A DNA stretch of 64,000 nucleotides, taken from positions 4,744,001 to 4,808,000 of the forward strand of contig NC_002678.2 in the NCBI RefSeq assembly GCF_000009625.1, given 5' to 3'. The notes under the pieces are model-generated. The model had not been told where the DNA came from. It made no database searches and saw only the letters and a list, made by a program, of their open reading frames with translations. Positions 17,193 through 26,790 of this stretch are shown here, piece after piece. Source of the DNA: Mesorhizobium japonicum MAFF 303099 (GTDB lineage Bacteria > Pseudomonadota > Alphaproteobacteria > Rhizobiales > Rhizobiaceae). The number at the start of each line of letters is the position of its first letter. Within the stretch, counting starts at the first letter, position 1. Both the position numbers and the translations under genes were made by a program.

Positions 17193-17984
17193 ATGTCGCT
17201 TAGTTACAATCGTCATAAAAGGCTCGTTGAAATCATCCAGGCGAATGGCGAAGTGCGCATCCGAGATTTGATGCAGCGGTTCAATATTTCAGAAGAGACT
17301 GCGCGGCGGGATATCAAACGGCTCGAGCAGGATGGCTTGGTCGCACGGGTCCATGGTGGCGCGGTCGCAACGCAACAGCCAAAGCTGCTGGCCATCTCAT
17401 CGCGAGCTGTTTCCGAGCGCGCGGAAAAAAGCACCATCGCTGAGATCGCCCTGGGTCTTCTGAAGCCCGGCCAGAATCTCTTTTTCGGGGGCGGCAGCAC
17501 CATTCTGTCGTTGGCCAGCCGCATATCGGCCCTCCCGGAAATGCGCGTCGTCACCAACATGGTCGATACTGCCATCGCCGCGGCCGAAGGCCATCGGCAT
17601 CGCGTTGTCATGCTGGGGGGCGATTTCAATGTCGATTTCCGGACCGTAAGCGGATTCACCGCCTTGCGTACACTCCGCGAACAGCAGATCGACGTCGCAT
17701 TTATCGGCGTCAATGCGGTGCATCCGAATGGCGTCTTCGACCATGAACAGGTCGGACAGGAGCTTGCTGCGACGCTCTGCGAGCAAGCACGGAAAATTGT
17801 CATTCTCGCCGATCACAGCAAATTCGGCTTGTCGGCGCGCTACCGCATCCTGCCCCATTCGGCGATTACCGCGATCATCACCGACCGGAGGCCTGCATCG
17901 GACATGCTGGACAAGATCGAAGCCGCCGGTGTTGAAGTTCTATATCCGCAAAACCGTCACAACCCCGCACTTGTCTCTACTTGA
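17193..17984 (+). CDS. DeoR-family transcriptional regulator
   Basis: A 263-residue regulator with an N-terminal DeoR helix-turn-helix (RLVEIIQANGEVRIRDL, ISEETARRDIKRLE, then VHGGA) and a C-terminal sugar-phosphate-sensor domain (GGGSTILSLA, FIGVNAV, ADHSKFG). ATG 17193 has an AGAGAGAG purine stretch; the frame can be extended to a TTG at 17142 without similarity. Its position between the fusion gene and the ABC importer suggests it controls one or both, probably sensing a phosphorylated metabolite. The ligand is unknown. Confidence 0.88.
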   Translation: MSLSYNRHKRLVEIIQANGEVRIRDLMQRFNISEETARRDIKRLEQDGLVARVHGGAVATQQPKLLAISSRAVSERAEKSTIAEIALGLLKPGQNLFFGGGSTILSLASRISALPEMRVVTNMVDTAIAAAEGHRHRVVMLGGDFNVDFRTVSGFTALRTLREQQIDVAFIGVNAVHPNGVFDHEQVGQELAATLCEQARKIVILADHSKFGLSARYRILPHSAITAIITDRRPASDMLDKIEAAGVEVLYPQNRHNPALVST

Positions 17985-18174
17985 TCCTCTTCTTTCAGCC
18001 CGCACGGCTGCCCCAATCGTGAAACATTTTTTTCCATTTGATTTCAATAACCAACACAATCCGTCTCAAACATGCAAAAAACCGTCACATAACCGCGCTA
18101 TGTCTCATCCCGTCTCGGGAGCGGATTTCATTCGCTCCGATTGTCATCCCGACTGAAAGAGAGGGGATTTTGAT

Positions 18175-19737
18175 ATGCAAACGACACGTCGCAGATTTCT
18201 CGGCATGAGCGCCATGGCGGCTGGCGCAATAGCATTGCCGAACACGATCATGGCGGCAGCCGGCCGGCGGCCGAACCTCAATATTGCCGTTCAGGACCTG
18301 CGCACAATTCTGGAACCGGTGGACGGCTCCTCCATCGCCAACGTTTCCTGGCGGGTGCAATACAGCGTTTTCGATCAGCTTTTACGGACCGACTACAACG
18401 ACAATTTTCGCCTGAATTTCGCGCTCGCGACATCATTGAAGCAAATCGACGCCACGATCCATGAGATCAGGTTGCGCGACAATGTGAAGTTTCATGACGG
18501 GTCCACAATGACGGCGGATGACGTTGTCTTCTCGCTCGGGCCGGATCGACTGCGCGGCGAAAAAGCGCCGGGCGCGGCCGTGTTTGCCAACTTCCTCTCC
18601 TCGCTTGCCGATGTGCAGAAGATCAATGATCGCACTGTCCGTTTGATCACCAGGACAGAGGATCCGGTCTTCGCCCAGCGGCTCGGCGCCTGGGGCACGC
18701 AGATCATCAGCGCCAGGGCACGGGCTGGCGCCAGCAGCTATGACGCCTGGGCGGCGAAGCCGATCGGCACCGGCCCTTACAAGATCGGCGAGGTCCGCAA
18801 TGGCGACGAGATCACGCTGGTGGCGCACGACGAATATTGGGGAGGCCAGCCGCCATTTGCCTCGATCCGCTTCAAGCGGCTGCCGGAAATCGCCGCGCGC
18901 ATCGCCGGACTGAAGTCGGGCGATTACGATATCGTCACAGACATCACTCCGGACCACATTGCCGAAATTGAGGGTGTCAACGGCCTCTCGATTGTTGGTG
19001 GCGAAGCCATGTGGTTCCGCTTTCTCACATTTGCTCCGCTCAGGACTCCCATCCTGAAAGATGTCGATCTGCGTCGCGCGCTCGCTCTCGCTATCGATCG
19101 CGGTGCGCTGGCGGACGGCCTCTGGGACGGCCGGGCGAAAGCGCTGACCAGCTGGCAGCTACCGATCTTCGGCGAGATCAACGACCCCAACCGCAAGGGA
19201 GTGTCCTATGATCCGGCGCAGGTCAAGGAACTGCTCGCCAAGTCATCCTACAGGGGCGAGGAAATCCCTTACCCTTCCGTCGGCACCTATTATCCGATGC
19301 AGCTCGCCGAGAACCAGGCGCTTGTCGAGATGTGGAAGGCTGCCGGGATCAACGTCAAGCTGATCATGTGTGAGAACTGGACGCAGGTCGGCGACATTGG
19401 CGGCATCAATGACACGTCCGGCGGCGCCTTCTACGCCGATCCCGTTTCCATGCTGTGGCAGATTATCGGTCCGACCAATGACCTCCAGTCGACAGGTGGC
19501 TGGACCAATGCCGAGTTCAACCGGCTCGGTCACGAGCTTGAAACGACGACCGATCTCGCCAAGCGCCAGGCGGCCTTCAAACGGATGCAGGACATTGTCG
19601 AGATCGAGGACCCTTGCATCACGCCGCTGCATTCCATGCCCTTCATCTATGGGCAGAAGGCGGATGTCAGCTGGCAGCCCAACCCGTTACCGCAAATGTA
19701 TCTCGGCCCGAAGATGCCGCCTGAGCCGGTGGCCTGA
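18175..19737 (+). CDS. ABC transporter substrate-binding protein, family 5 (dipeptide/oligopeptide type)
   Basis: A 520-residue family 5 solute-binding protein with a twin-arginine export signal (TTRRRFLGMSAMAAGAIAL) and the family core LRDNVKFHDGSTMTADDVVFSL near residue 100. Later features include GTGPYKI and DVDLRRALALAIDR. It heads an importer operon with two ATPases and two permeases downstream, all in one direction with overlaps. Ligands of this family range from peptides to nickel, opines and sugars, so the substrate cannot be assigned. Proximity to the phosphonate cluster is suggestive only. Confidence 0.9.
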   Translation: MQTTRRRFLGMSAMAAGAIALPNTIMAAAGRRPNLNIAVQDLRTILEPVDGSSIANVSWRVQYSVFDQLLRTDYNDNFRLNFALATSLKQIDATIHEIRLRDNVKFHDGSTMTADDVVFSLGPDRLRGEKAPGAAVFANFLSSLADVQKINDRTVRLITRTEDPVFAQRLGAWGTQIISARARAGASSYDAWAAKPIGTGPYKIGEVRNGDEITLVAHDEYWGGQPPFASIRFKRLPEIAARIAGLKSGDYDIVTDITPDHIAEIEGVNGLSIVGGEAMWFRFLTFAPLRTPILKDVDLRRALALAIDRGALADGLWDGRAKALTSWQLPIFGEINDPNRKGVSYDPAQVKELLAKSSYRGEEIPYPSVGTYYPMQLAENQALVEMWKAAGINVKLIMCENWTQVGDIGGINDTSGGAFYADPVSMLWQIIGPTNDLQSTGGWTNAEFNRLGHELETTTDLAKRQAAFKRMQDIVEIEDPCITPLHSMPFIYGQKADVSWQPNPLPQMYLGPKMPPEPVA

Positions 19738-19742
19738 GTTCC

Positions 19743-20774
19743 ATGCTGCACAAGTCCTTCCAGAACAGCGCGGGCGCCGCGCTGTTGCCGGCCCATGACA
19801 TCGGGGCTTCCGCCACCAAACCTGCCATAAGCATTGCTGGCTTGAGGGTGGCGTTCGGCGATGTGCCTGTGCTGCACGGTGTCGATCTCGCTGTGAACAA
19901 AGGCGAGGCCTTGGGTATCGTTGGCGAATCCGGCTGCGGCAAGTCCGTGACTTGGCGGGCGGTTCTTGGCCTGCTGCCGAAATCCGCCGAGATCGGGGGC
20001 GAGGCCAGGATTGGTGATCTCGATCTTGTGGGCGCACGACAATCCGTTTTGGATCGGGTGCGCGGCGGACGCATCGCCATGATCTTCCAGGATCCGGCCA
20101 GCGCGCTGAACCCGGTGCATCGCATCGGCGCGCAGATCACCGAAGCGCTTCGCCTGCACCGTGGCCTCAGCGGTGCCGCCGCCCGTGCCCAGGCCTGCCG
20201 CCTGCTCGACCAGGTCGGGATAGCCGCTGCGGCAAGCAGGCTCAACGCGTACCCCCACGAACTGTCGGGCGGCCAGAACCAGCGGGTGATGATTGCCATC
20301 GCGCTCGCCGGCCGGCCCGAACTGCTGATCGCCGATGAGCCAACGACCGCGCTCGACGCTACCGTGCAGGCGCAGATCCTGCTGCTGCTCAAAGATATTC
20401 AACGCGACACAGGCATGGCGCTGGTCATGATCAGCCATGATCTCGCCGCGGTGGCTGCCGTCTGTGACCGGGCATGCGTCATGTATGCGGGCCAGATCGT
20501 CGAAACGGCACCGAAACACACGCTTCTGACCGCGCCGGAGCACCCCTATACACGCGACCTGATCGGTGCCATTCCGCCCTCGCACGGTCCGCGCATGCGG
20601 TTGACCGCCATTGCCGGCGCGCCGCCACAACGCAATCTGCCGCCGGGATGCGCCTATGCGCCACGCTGCCGGCACGCGATCGCGGTATGTCGCACGAGCC
20701 GACCGGAACCGCGGCAGGTCGCCGCGCGGCATTCGGTGCGTTGCCTTCGTTTGGACGCCGGCACGTATCAATGA
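19743..20774 (+). CDS. ABC transporter ATP-binding protein (OppD/DppD type)
   Basis: A 343-residue ATPase with Walker A GESGCGKS near residue 61, Q-loop FQDPASALNP, signature LSGGQNQR (one change from the usual LSGGMxQR), Walker B LLIADEPTTALD, H-loop ISHD, and the C-terminal oligopeptide-transporter extension with paired cysteines (PGCAYAPRC...C). It starts 5 bases after the binding-protein stop, and its stop overlaps the next ATPase start. It powers the family 5 importer. Confidence 0.92.
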   Translation: MLHKSFQNSAGAALLPAHDIGASATKPAISIAGLRVAFGDVPVLHGVDLAVNKGEALGIVGESGCGKSVTWRAVLGLLPKSAEIGGEARIGDLDLVGARQSVLDRVRGGRIAMIFQDPASALNPVHRIGAQITEALRLHRGLSGAAARAQACRLLDQVGIAAAASRLNAYPHELSGGQNQRVMIAIALAGRPELLIADEPTTALDATVQAQILLLLKDIQRDTGMALVMISHDLAAVAAVCDRACVMYAGQIVETAPKHTLLTAPEHPYTRDLIGAIPPSHGPRMRLTAIAGAPPQRNLPPGCAYAPRCRHAIAVCRTSRPEPRQVAARHSVRCLRLDAGTYQ

Positions 20775-21730
20775 CCCTGCTGCGTCTCAACAACCTCACC
20801 CGTCGCTTTCCGCTCGGCTCGCCACTCTACGGACCGCGGAAATATCTTGTAGCAGTCGATGGCGTGTCGCTGGATGTCGAGATGGGCCGGACGACCGGCA
20901 TTGTCGGCGAATCCGGATGCGGCAAGTCCACCACCGGCCGTATTGCGCTCGGTCTGGAGCCGCCGGACAGCGGAGGTGTGCTGTTTCAGGGTTTGCCGCT
21001 GCCGCGCATCGACAGCAACAGGTGGCGCGCGCAGCGGCGCCAGATGCAGCTGGTCTTTCAGGACACCTTGGCAGCGCTTGATCGCCGAATGACTGTCAGC
21101 GCTCTCATCGCCGAGCCGCTGGCGATTCACGGGATTGGCGATCCGGCAAGCCGCAAGCAACGTGTGGCCGAGCTTCTCCACGGCGTCGGCCTCGGCGAAG
21201 ACCATGGCGTGCTCTATCCGCATCAGCTTTCCGGCGGCCAGCGCCAACGCGTCGTGCTTGCCCGGGCGCTCGCGCCAAAACCCTCGCTTCTGGTTTGCGA
21301 TGAGCCGGTCTCGGCGCTCGACGTGTCCGTCCAGGCGCAAATCGTCAATCTGCTCATGGATCTTCAGCAGGAGCTCGGGCTCGGCCTCTTGTTCATCAGC
21401 CATGACTTGCGGGTCGTTCGCCATGTCAGCGACCGGATCGTCGTCATGTATCTTGGCCGCGTCGTCGAGCAGGGGCGCGCCGACGCCATTATCGATCAAC
21501 CCGCCCATCCCTATACGCAGGCGCTCGTCTCGGCCATGCCGAGGCTTCCGGGCGGATTCGATCATTATGTGGCGTTGCCAGGCGAACCGCCAAGCCCCAC
21601 CGATCGGCCGAGCGGATGCCCGTTTCATCCACGCTGTCCACTTGCGCGCGATGTCTGCCGCCAGAGCCTGCCCGAACTCCTGCCGCTAGGATCGGAACGG
21701 CAGGTCGCCTGCCATTTGGTGAGGCATTGA
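20771..21730 (+). CDS. ABC transporter ATP-binding protein (OppF/DppF type)
   Basis: A 319-residue ATPase starting at ATG 20771, which overlaps the previous stop (ATGA); a longer upstream frame exists but lies inside the preceding gene. Walker A GESGCGKSTTGR is near residue 46, with FQDTLAALDRRM, LSGGQRQRV, Walker B LLVCDEPVSALD and the C-terminal SGCPFHPRCP domain. It is the second ATPase of the heterodimer, and its stop overlaps the first permease start. Confidence 0.92.
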   Translation: MTLLRLNNLTRRFPLGSPLYGPRKYLVAVDGVSLDVEMGRTTGIVGESGCGKSTTGRIALGLEPPDSGGVLFQGLPLPRIDSNRWRAQRRQMQLVFQDTLAALDRRMTVSALIAEPLAIHGIGDPASRKQRVAELLHGVGLGEDHGVLYPHQLSGGQRQRVVLARALAPKPSLLVCDEPVSALDVSVQAQIVNLLMDLQQELGLGLLFISHDLRVVRHVSDRIVVMYLGRVVEQGRADAIIDQPAHPYTQALVSAMPRLPGGFDHYVALPGEPPSPTDRPSGCPFHPRCPLARDVCRQSLPELLPLGSERQVACHLVRH

Positions 21731-22671
21731 TGAGTGCTGTGTTTCGTTTCGCCGGCCCCAAGATCCTGCGTGCCGGCCTGTCGATCCTGGTCGTGGTGAC
21801 CTTTACATTCGTGGTGCTGCGGGCCTCTGGAGACCCGGCGCTGCAGATACTCGGTCCCAGCGCCCGCGCCCCGGATCTTGAGGCGTTTCGCCGGCATTGG
21901 GGGCTCGATCAGCCTCTGTATGTGCAATATGTTCGCTATGTCCTGGCGGCACTTCACTGCGATTTCGGGAATTCCATGCTAGCTGGAAAACCGGCCCTGC
22001 AGCTTGTGTTCGAGCGCGCGCCCCTGACATTGGCGCTGATGCTGCCGGCACTGGCGCTCACGATGCTGATCGGCATTCCGGTCGGCGCCTACGCCGCCAT
22101 GCATCGCGACACCTGGGTCGACCGATCGGTGATGATGGTGACCGTGTTCGGCTTCACCGTGCCAAGCTTCGTGCTCGGGCTATTGCTGATCCTGATCTTT
22201 TCCGTGACGCTCGGCCTGTTCCCGTCCGGCGGCGCGGATCGGCCGGAAAGCTTCGTACTGCCGGTGCTCACCCTTGGTTTGGGCGGGGCGGCCATTATCG
22301 CGCGCTTCACGCGTAGCGCCATGATCGAAGTTCTGTCGCAGCTCTACATCGTGGCGGCCAGCGCCAAGGGCGTGACGTGGCGGCAGGTGGTTCGCCACCA
22401 TGCCTTTCCGAATGCGATCATTCCTGTGCTGACGCTGTTCGGCCTGATGCTCGGCGGCCAGGTCGCGGGCGCCGTACTGGTGGAAAGCGTCTTCGGCTGG
22501 CCCGGCATCGGCCAATTGCTGGTGGTTTCGGTTGCGAACCGTGATCTCGCCGTGGTGCAGGTCATCCTCCTTCTCGTGGCGCTGACCATGACGTCGGCCA
22601 ACCTGCTGATGGACCTGCTTTATGGCGTGTTCGATCCGCGCTTGCGTGGAACAAACTCAGGATCGCAATGA
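21730..22671 (+). CDS. ABC transporter permease (DppB/OppB type)
   Basis: A 313-residue inner-membrane permease with six hydrophobic segments and the family extracytoplasmic block GLDQPLYVQYVRYV. The conserved cytoplasmic EAA-like loop (AASAKGVTWRQVVRHHAFPN) lies near residue 220. ATG 21730 overlaps the preceding stop. It pairs with the next permease to form the channel. Confidence 0.92.
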   Translation: MSAVFRFAGPKILRAGLSILVVVTFTFVVLRASGDPALQILGPSARAPDLEAFRRHWGLDQPLYVQYVRYVLAALHCDFGNSMLAGKPALQLVFERAPLTLALMLPALALTMLIGIPVGAYAAMHRDTWVDRSVMMVTVFGFTVPSFVLGLLLILIFSVTLGLFPSGGADRPESFVLPVLTLGLGGAAIIARFTRSAMIEVLSQLYIVAASAKGVTWRQVVRHHAFPNAIIPVLTLFGLMLGGQVAGAVLVESVFGWPGIGQLLVVSVANRDLAVVQVILLLVALTMTSANLLMDLLYGVFDPRLRGTNSGSQ

Positions 22672-23528
22672 AAACGGCAACTGTAAAAACCAACCGTCCG
22701 CCGCCTCGCTCGGTGGACCTGCCGACACTCCTTGCTGTGGGCTGGGTTCTCCTCATGCTCCTCACGGCGCTCGCCGCGCCGCTGATGGCTCCCCATGAGA
22801 TCACTTCCATCGACCTGCGCCATCGCCTGGCGCCGCCCGTCGGCTTTGGCGGAACGATGCTACACGTCCTGGGAACCGACGATCTGGGCCGTGACGTGGC
22901 CTCGCGTCTTTTCTACTCGATCCGCACCAGCTTGCTGGTCGCCTTCGGCGCCACTGCGATCAGCGTGTTGGTCGGTACCGGGATTGGCTTCATCGCCGCG
23001 TATTTCCGCGGGCTCGTCGAGCATGCCCTGCTGCTAATGATCGACGTACAGGCTTCGCTACCATTTCTAATCGTGGCGCTGGCAATGCTCGCCTGTTTCG
23101 GTAATTCGCTGACGCTGTTCGTCGCCCTGATGGGACTTTATGGCTGGGAGCGGAATGCGCGGTTGGCACGAGGACTGGCAATCACCGCCAGCGCGCAGGG
23201 CTATGCGAGCGCAACGCGCCAACTCGGCGCCCATCCGCTGCGTGTCTATCTGCGGCATATCCTGCCCAACAGCGCGGCGACGCTTCTCGTGGCGGCGACG
23301 GTGACCTTTCCGGAAATCGTCCTGGTGGAAAGCGGACTCTCCTTCCTCGGCCTCGGCGTCCAGCCGCCGATGACCAGCCTGGGTGTCATGGTCGCGGCCG
23401 GCCGCGAGTATATCACCCGCGCCTCCTGGATGCTGCTCGCTCCAAGCCTCGTCATTGTCATCACGGCCGTTGCCGTTAGCGTCCTCGGCGACTGGTTGCG
23501 CGATAAGCTCGACCCGACCCTCAAATAA
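22668..23528 (+). CDS. ABC transporter permease (DppC/OppC type)
   Basis: A 286-residue permease overlapping the previous gene by 4 bases. It has the N-terminal single helix with PLMAPHEI, LGTDDLGRDVASRL near residue 65, the EAA-like ASATRQLGAHPLRVYLRHILPN region and the C-terminal SGLSFLGLGVQPP block. It is the last gene of the importer operon. The sequence after 23528 changes to unrelated, partly decayed material. Confidence 0.92.
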   Translation: MKTATVKTNRPPPRSVDLPTLLAVGWVLLMLLTALAAPLMAPHEITSIDLRHRLAPPVGFGGTMLHVLGTDDLGRDVASRLFYSIRTSLLVAFGATAISVLVGTGIGFIAAYFRGLVEHALLLMIDVQASLPFLIVALAMLACFGNSLTLFVALMGLYGWERNARLARGLAITASAQGYASATRQLGAHPLRVYLRHILPNSAATLLVAATVTFPEIVLVESGLSFLGLGVQPPMTSLGVMVAAGREYITRASWMLLAPSLVIVITAVAVSVLGDWLRDKLDPTLK

Positions 23529-23572
23529 CGGTTTCCCAATGCAAAGGAGCTGATCTCCACACTTGTCGACGG

Positions 23573-24000
23573 CTACGCTCTTGCACGGGACGGGGTGCCG
23601 AACCTTCGCCCGCGGCCGGTATCGACGTAACCGGAATACAGCATATGGATCTCGTCGCGGGCCCGCGTCAGGCCAACATAGAACAGCCGTCGGCTTTCGC
23701 GTCGCGCCGCCGGCTGCTCGTTGCGCCAGGGCAAACCGCCCAGATCGAGTCCCGCCATGATCACGACATCATATTCGCAGCCCTTTGCCGAGTGCGGCGT
23801 CAACAGATTAAGATGGAGAGGCGACGCGTCGCGTCCACCGAGGCTCGCCAGATCCAGGTCGGCGAGCGGCCCGCCGACAGCGAGCGCCGCCGACATGCGC
23901 ACCACCTGTTCGCGTTGATCGGCGAGGCTTGGCTCTGCCGCCATCAGCGCATCGAGCATTCCCGGCCGCAGCGCGCCGATTGGCGAAGTTTGTAATTTTG
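23573..24000 (-). pseudogene. UvrD/Rep-type helicase C-terminal remnant
   Basis: Only the C-terminal helicase motifs remain: LTPHSAKGCEYDVVIMAGLD (motif V-like region) and RRLFYVGLTRARDEI (motif VI). The N-terminal ATPase core is missing; upstream lies the AbiE toxin gene. It looks like the tail of a larger island helicase cut off by rearrangement. Confidence 0.75.
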
Positions 24001-24039
24001 ATCCGCGAAATTCGCACGGCGCCGTCCCCCCAGTTTTTT

Positions 24040-25054
24040 CTATTCGCGGATGTAATTGGCTCGCTCGGCGATATCGGCACATCGCGCCATCAGCGCTTCG
24101 AAAGGCTCCGCGTCTTCCAGAAGAAGCCCGTCGTCGACCATGCGGGCGTAGTCCTCTTCAAGCGCCTTCAGACCATCGCCTGCGGGCACAAGCCGCAGAC
24201 CGCCGTTGACAGCCGCCGCGTAATCGATGGGCGTTCGATCGGGCGCTTTCTCGGCGAAGAACATGGTCTTGTGGCGCGCCACTGCGTTCGCCAGATCGCG
24301 ATCAGCAAAGGCGGACGGGGTAAAACCGGTTTCGTCCAACCGCGCGACATCGTGCCAGTGACGAGCAAAGCGATCGCCGCGCAGGCGCTCCTGCAGGCAG
24401 AAGACATGGATGGCCGTCGCCTTCTCCCAGAAGGTTCGCTCCGCATGCATCACGCGTGGACGAGCCGTGGGAAAGGTCACGCCCTCGATCAGGCCAGACG
24501 CGTCGCAGGCGATGTCGCGCAAGCTCGCGGGCTCGCCCGTCGATCGTGCTCCGAATTCGAGGATCACGCTCGGCGCCACATAGCCGGAGCCAGCCGTCGC
24601 GGCTGCGTAATCGATGAACAGCTTCTCGCCCTCGACGCGGATGGCGGCCGCCAAAGCTTCAGCCGCGAGCGCATCTGCGATGATCGGCTGAACGCTTCCT
24701 TCAACCCAATTGGGCAGGCGCTTGCGCACCTCGCTGGACCAGCGTTTTTCCTCGCTACGGGTCTCCGGCAACGCTTCGCCGTCGTCGCCCACCAAGTCGG
24801 GTGCAATCGCCCGGATGTCGTATGTTAGGTCGACGTCCTCGGAAAACCGCTGGATAACCTGATAGGCTTTGGACAGCGACGTGCCGCCCTTGAACACCAG
24901 ATGTTCGCCGAGCGCCGAGCCGTAAAGGTGGCGAGCGCCCAGACCACCCACACGTCCTTCTCGAGGAGATGCGCCGGCCGGCCGGACCGATCGGCCGCGC
25001 GCCGAGCGCCTCCCGCCGATCCTCGATCGGGAGGTGGAGAAAGGGATCAGCCAT
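24040..25054 (-). pseudogene. AbiEii/AbiGii-type nucleotidyltransferase toxin, with two apparent frameshifts
   Basis: The core is a type IV toxin-antitoxin nucleotidyltransferase: LVFKGGTSLSKAYQ and RFSEDVDLTYD carry the GS-x10-D-x-D-like motif, followed by an ERTFWEKATAI helix. The natural start is the ATG at 25054 (MADPFLHLPIEDRREALG), overlapping the antitoxin stop. The frame then shifts twice: PAHLLEKDVWVVWALAT lies in a second frame, and LYGSALGEH resumes in the third. Two single-base changes, near 25010 and 24925, would restore one open frame. Either the gene is inactive or the sequence has errors. The open part from 24951 keeps the catalytic motif. Confidence 0.75.
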
Positions 25055-25640
25055 GTGCGGCCTTGCCCACGCTGCGCGCCATCCAGGTAGGAAGCTGCGG
25101 CGCTACCGCGACCAATTCGCTGAAGGCGCCCGGCGGGAGTTTCCGCTTCAGTGTCTGGAGGGCGGCCTCAGCCTTCTCCGGCCCAAGCCAAGCCAACGCT
25201 CGCACCGCCTCGCCAGCGGGCCGATGCGCCATGGCGAGCTGCCAACGAGGCGCGTGGCGAAGCTCGACGACCTGCTTGCCGAGGCTCATCTTCCGGGTGC
25301 GGCCGGAAGTCAGATAGACCGACCGGACCGGCACCTGTGTCGTGAGACCGAGGGTGTTGGCGGCAACGGCCCCACTCGTGACGATGATCTCCCCGCGCTG
25401 GCTGGCAAGCGCCTCGACCGCTTGCTCCACGGAGGGAGCCCGGGTGCCGAACCTGCTCGTGACCGGAAGGAGATAGACGCCGCGACCCGCCCGGATCAAC
25501 TGCGTGCGCTCGGCTAGACGCGACAATGCCTGATCCACCGCGGCGCGATTCCCGAGGTGAAGCAAGCTCTTAGCTGCGACCGGCGTGCCCTCTGGCAGCC
25601 CTTTCGCGTGCGCAAGAATCTGTTCGGTCAACCGTTGCAT
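25047..25640 (-). CDS. AbiEi-type antitoxin / DUF6088 family regulator
   Basis: A 197-residue protein with an N-terminal winged helix (EGTPVAAKSLLHLGNRAAVDQALSRL, then GRGVYLLP) and a C-terminal domain typical of AbiEi antitoxins. The start is taken at the second of two close ATGs (25640), which is 7 bases after AGGAG; ATG 25646 is too close to it. A perfect inverted repeat lies just upstream, fitting negative autoregulation. The toxin gene overlaps its stop by 8 bases. Confidence 0.8.
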   Translation of the reverse strand: MQRLTEQILAHAKGLPEGTPVAAKSLLHLGNRAAVDQALSRLAERTQLIRAGRGVYLLPVTSRFGTRAPSVEQAVEALASQRGEIIVTSGAVAANTLGLTTQVPVRSVYLTSGRTRKMSLGKQVVELRHAPRWQLAMAHRPAGEAVRALAWLGPEKAEAALQTLKRKLPPGAFSELVAVAPQLPTWMARSVGKAAHG

Positions 25641-25650
25641 GGCCATGCTC

Positions 25651-25680
25651 CTGTCAGAAATGTATGCGATTTTCTGACAG
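25651..25680. promoter_or_regulatory. perfect inverted repeat, probable antitoxin operator
   Basis: CTGTCAGAAA and TTTCTGACAG form a perfect 10-base inverted repeat around a 10-base spacer. It sits directly before the antitoxin ribosome binding site. AbiEi proteins are known to bind inverted repeats in their own promoters. Confidence 0.75.
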
Positions 25681-26104
25681 TTTTTCAAGGCGGGCAGCGA
25701 CGGGCACCTGCAAGCGGAACCCGTCCAGCAGGCGTTGTGGTCAATCATCGCCGCGCGAATCGACCAATCCCTGTTTCGCGCCGTTCTCCGAACGAGCCTC
25801 GCCCGTCCTGGGGCCGACGCCCTCTGGTTGGCGCCGAGATATTTCTCTTGTCAGCGCAAGAACTCGACGCTGGTCAAAAAGTACCGTCGCGTAACATATA
25901 TCGCGCGTCCCCCACCGATGCCATTCAACCGAAAGAGAGCACTGCCCGGACTGCCTGCACCTTGATCAAACCAAGTATTCTGGTTATATTACTGGAAATG
26001 AGAAATGAAGACTGTCTTTCTATTTAGATCTGTATGTTCCTTCTTGTTGTGGTTATGATGTATGTCGAATGTATTATGTATGTGTGTTGTAGTCGGAGGC
26101 AGCT
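25681..26104. other. intergenic region between the two toxin-antitoxin loci
   Basis: I see no gene. The last 100 bases before 26105 are AT-rich and probably contain the promoter of the VapB-like gene. Confidence 0.5.
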
Positions 26105-26404
26105 ATGAGCAGCTCGCAAAAACGCGCCATTCAAAACTATCGATCTCGCCTCAGCGAGCGCGGCTTGGCGCGCTTCGAGGTGCTTGGCCGCGATGCCGAT
26201 CGCGACCTCATTCGATCTTTGGCTCGCCGCCTGGCCGAAGATGGACCGGATGCCTCTAGCCTGCGCGCTGCTGTCAGCCAGACCATCGCCGGCGAGCCAC
26301 CCAAGCTTGTCGGGATTCTCGCCGCATTGCGTCGTTCGCCGCTCGTGGGAGCTGACCTCGATCTTTCCAGCCCCCATGAAGAGGGGCGGAAGATCGACCT
26401 GTGA
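26105..26404 (+). CDS. VapB-type antitoxin (type II toxin-antitoxin)
   Basis: A 99-residue protein with a leading SSQKRAIQNYRSRLSERGLARFEV segment, as in the antitoxins that precede PIN toxins in rhizobia. The C-terminal half is acidic at the end (SSPHEEGRKIDL) and would wrap the toxin. The ATG follows CGGAGG. Its stop overlaps the GTG start of the toxin, which implies coupling. Confidence 0.75.
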   Translation: MSSSQKRAIQNYRSRLSERGLARFEVLGRDADRDLIRSLARRLAEDGPDASSLRAAVSQTIAGEPPKLVGILAALRRSPLVGADLDLSSPHEEGRKIDL

Positions 26405-26790
26405 CACGCTACCTCCTCGATACCAACATCATCAGCGATGTCGTCAAATCGCAGCCTTCGGAATCGCTCCTGGCATGGATGTCGAGACAGCGTGACGAGG
26501 ATTTGTTCATCGCTTCGCTGACCGTTGCGGAAATTCTTCGCAGGGTTCTGGAGAAGCCGCGCGGGAAAAAACGCGACGCACTCGACAACTGGTTCTCTGG
26601 GCCTGAGGGGCCGCAGGCGCTGTTTGCGGGCCGCATCCTCTCGTTCGACGACAAGGCAGGGCTGATCTGGGCGCGGCTGATGGCAGGAGGAAAACTGGCC
26701 GGCAAGCCGCGCAGCGGGCTCGAAGGCAAGATGGCTGAAACTCAGATAGAGTGGAGCGCGCCAAATCCAGCGGGACGAGCTCCCAGATGA
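26401..26790 (+). pseudogene. VapC-type PIN-domain toxin, C-terminally truncated
   Basis: It starts at GTG 26401. The N-terminal PIN features are present: YLLDTNIISDVV with the first acidic residue, and SLTVAEILR with the glutamate. The frame loses similarity after KLAGKPRSGLE, where intact relatives continue with an AA-x-A-x-N-x3-VVTDN region bearing the last acidic residues. The new tail is unrelated and abuts an IS110-type relic. The nuclease is probably dead. Confidence 0.75.

Noticed and set aside
23929..24828. 299-codon plus-strand open frame opposite the AbiE toxin
   Set aside because: It is the antisense shadow of the nucleotidyltransferase gene, whose motifs are on the minus strand.
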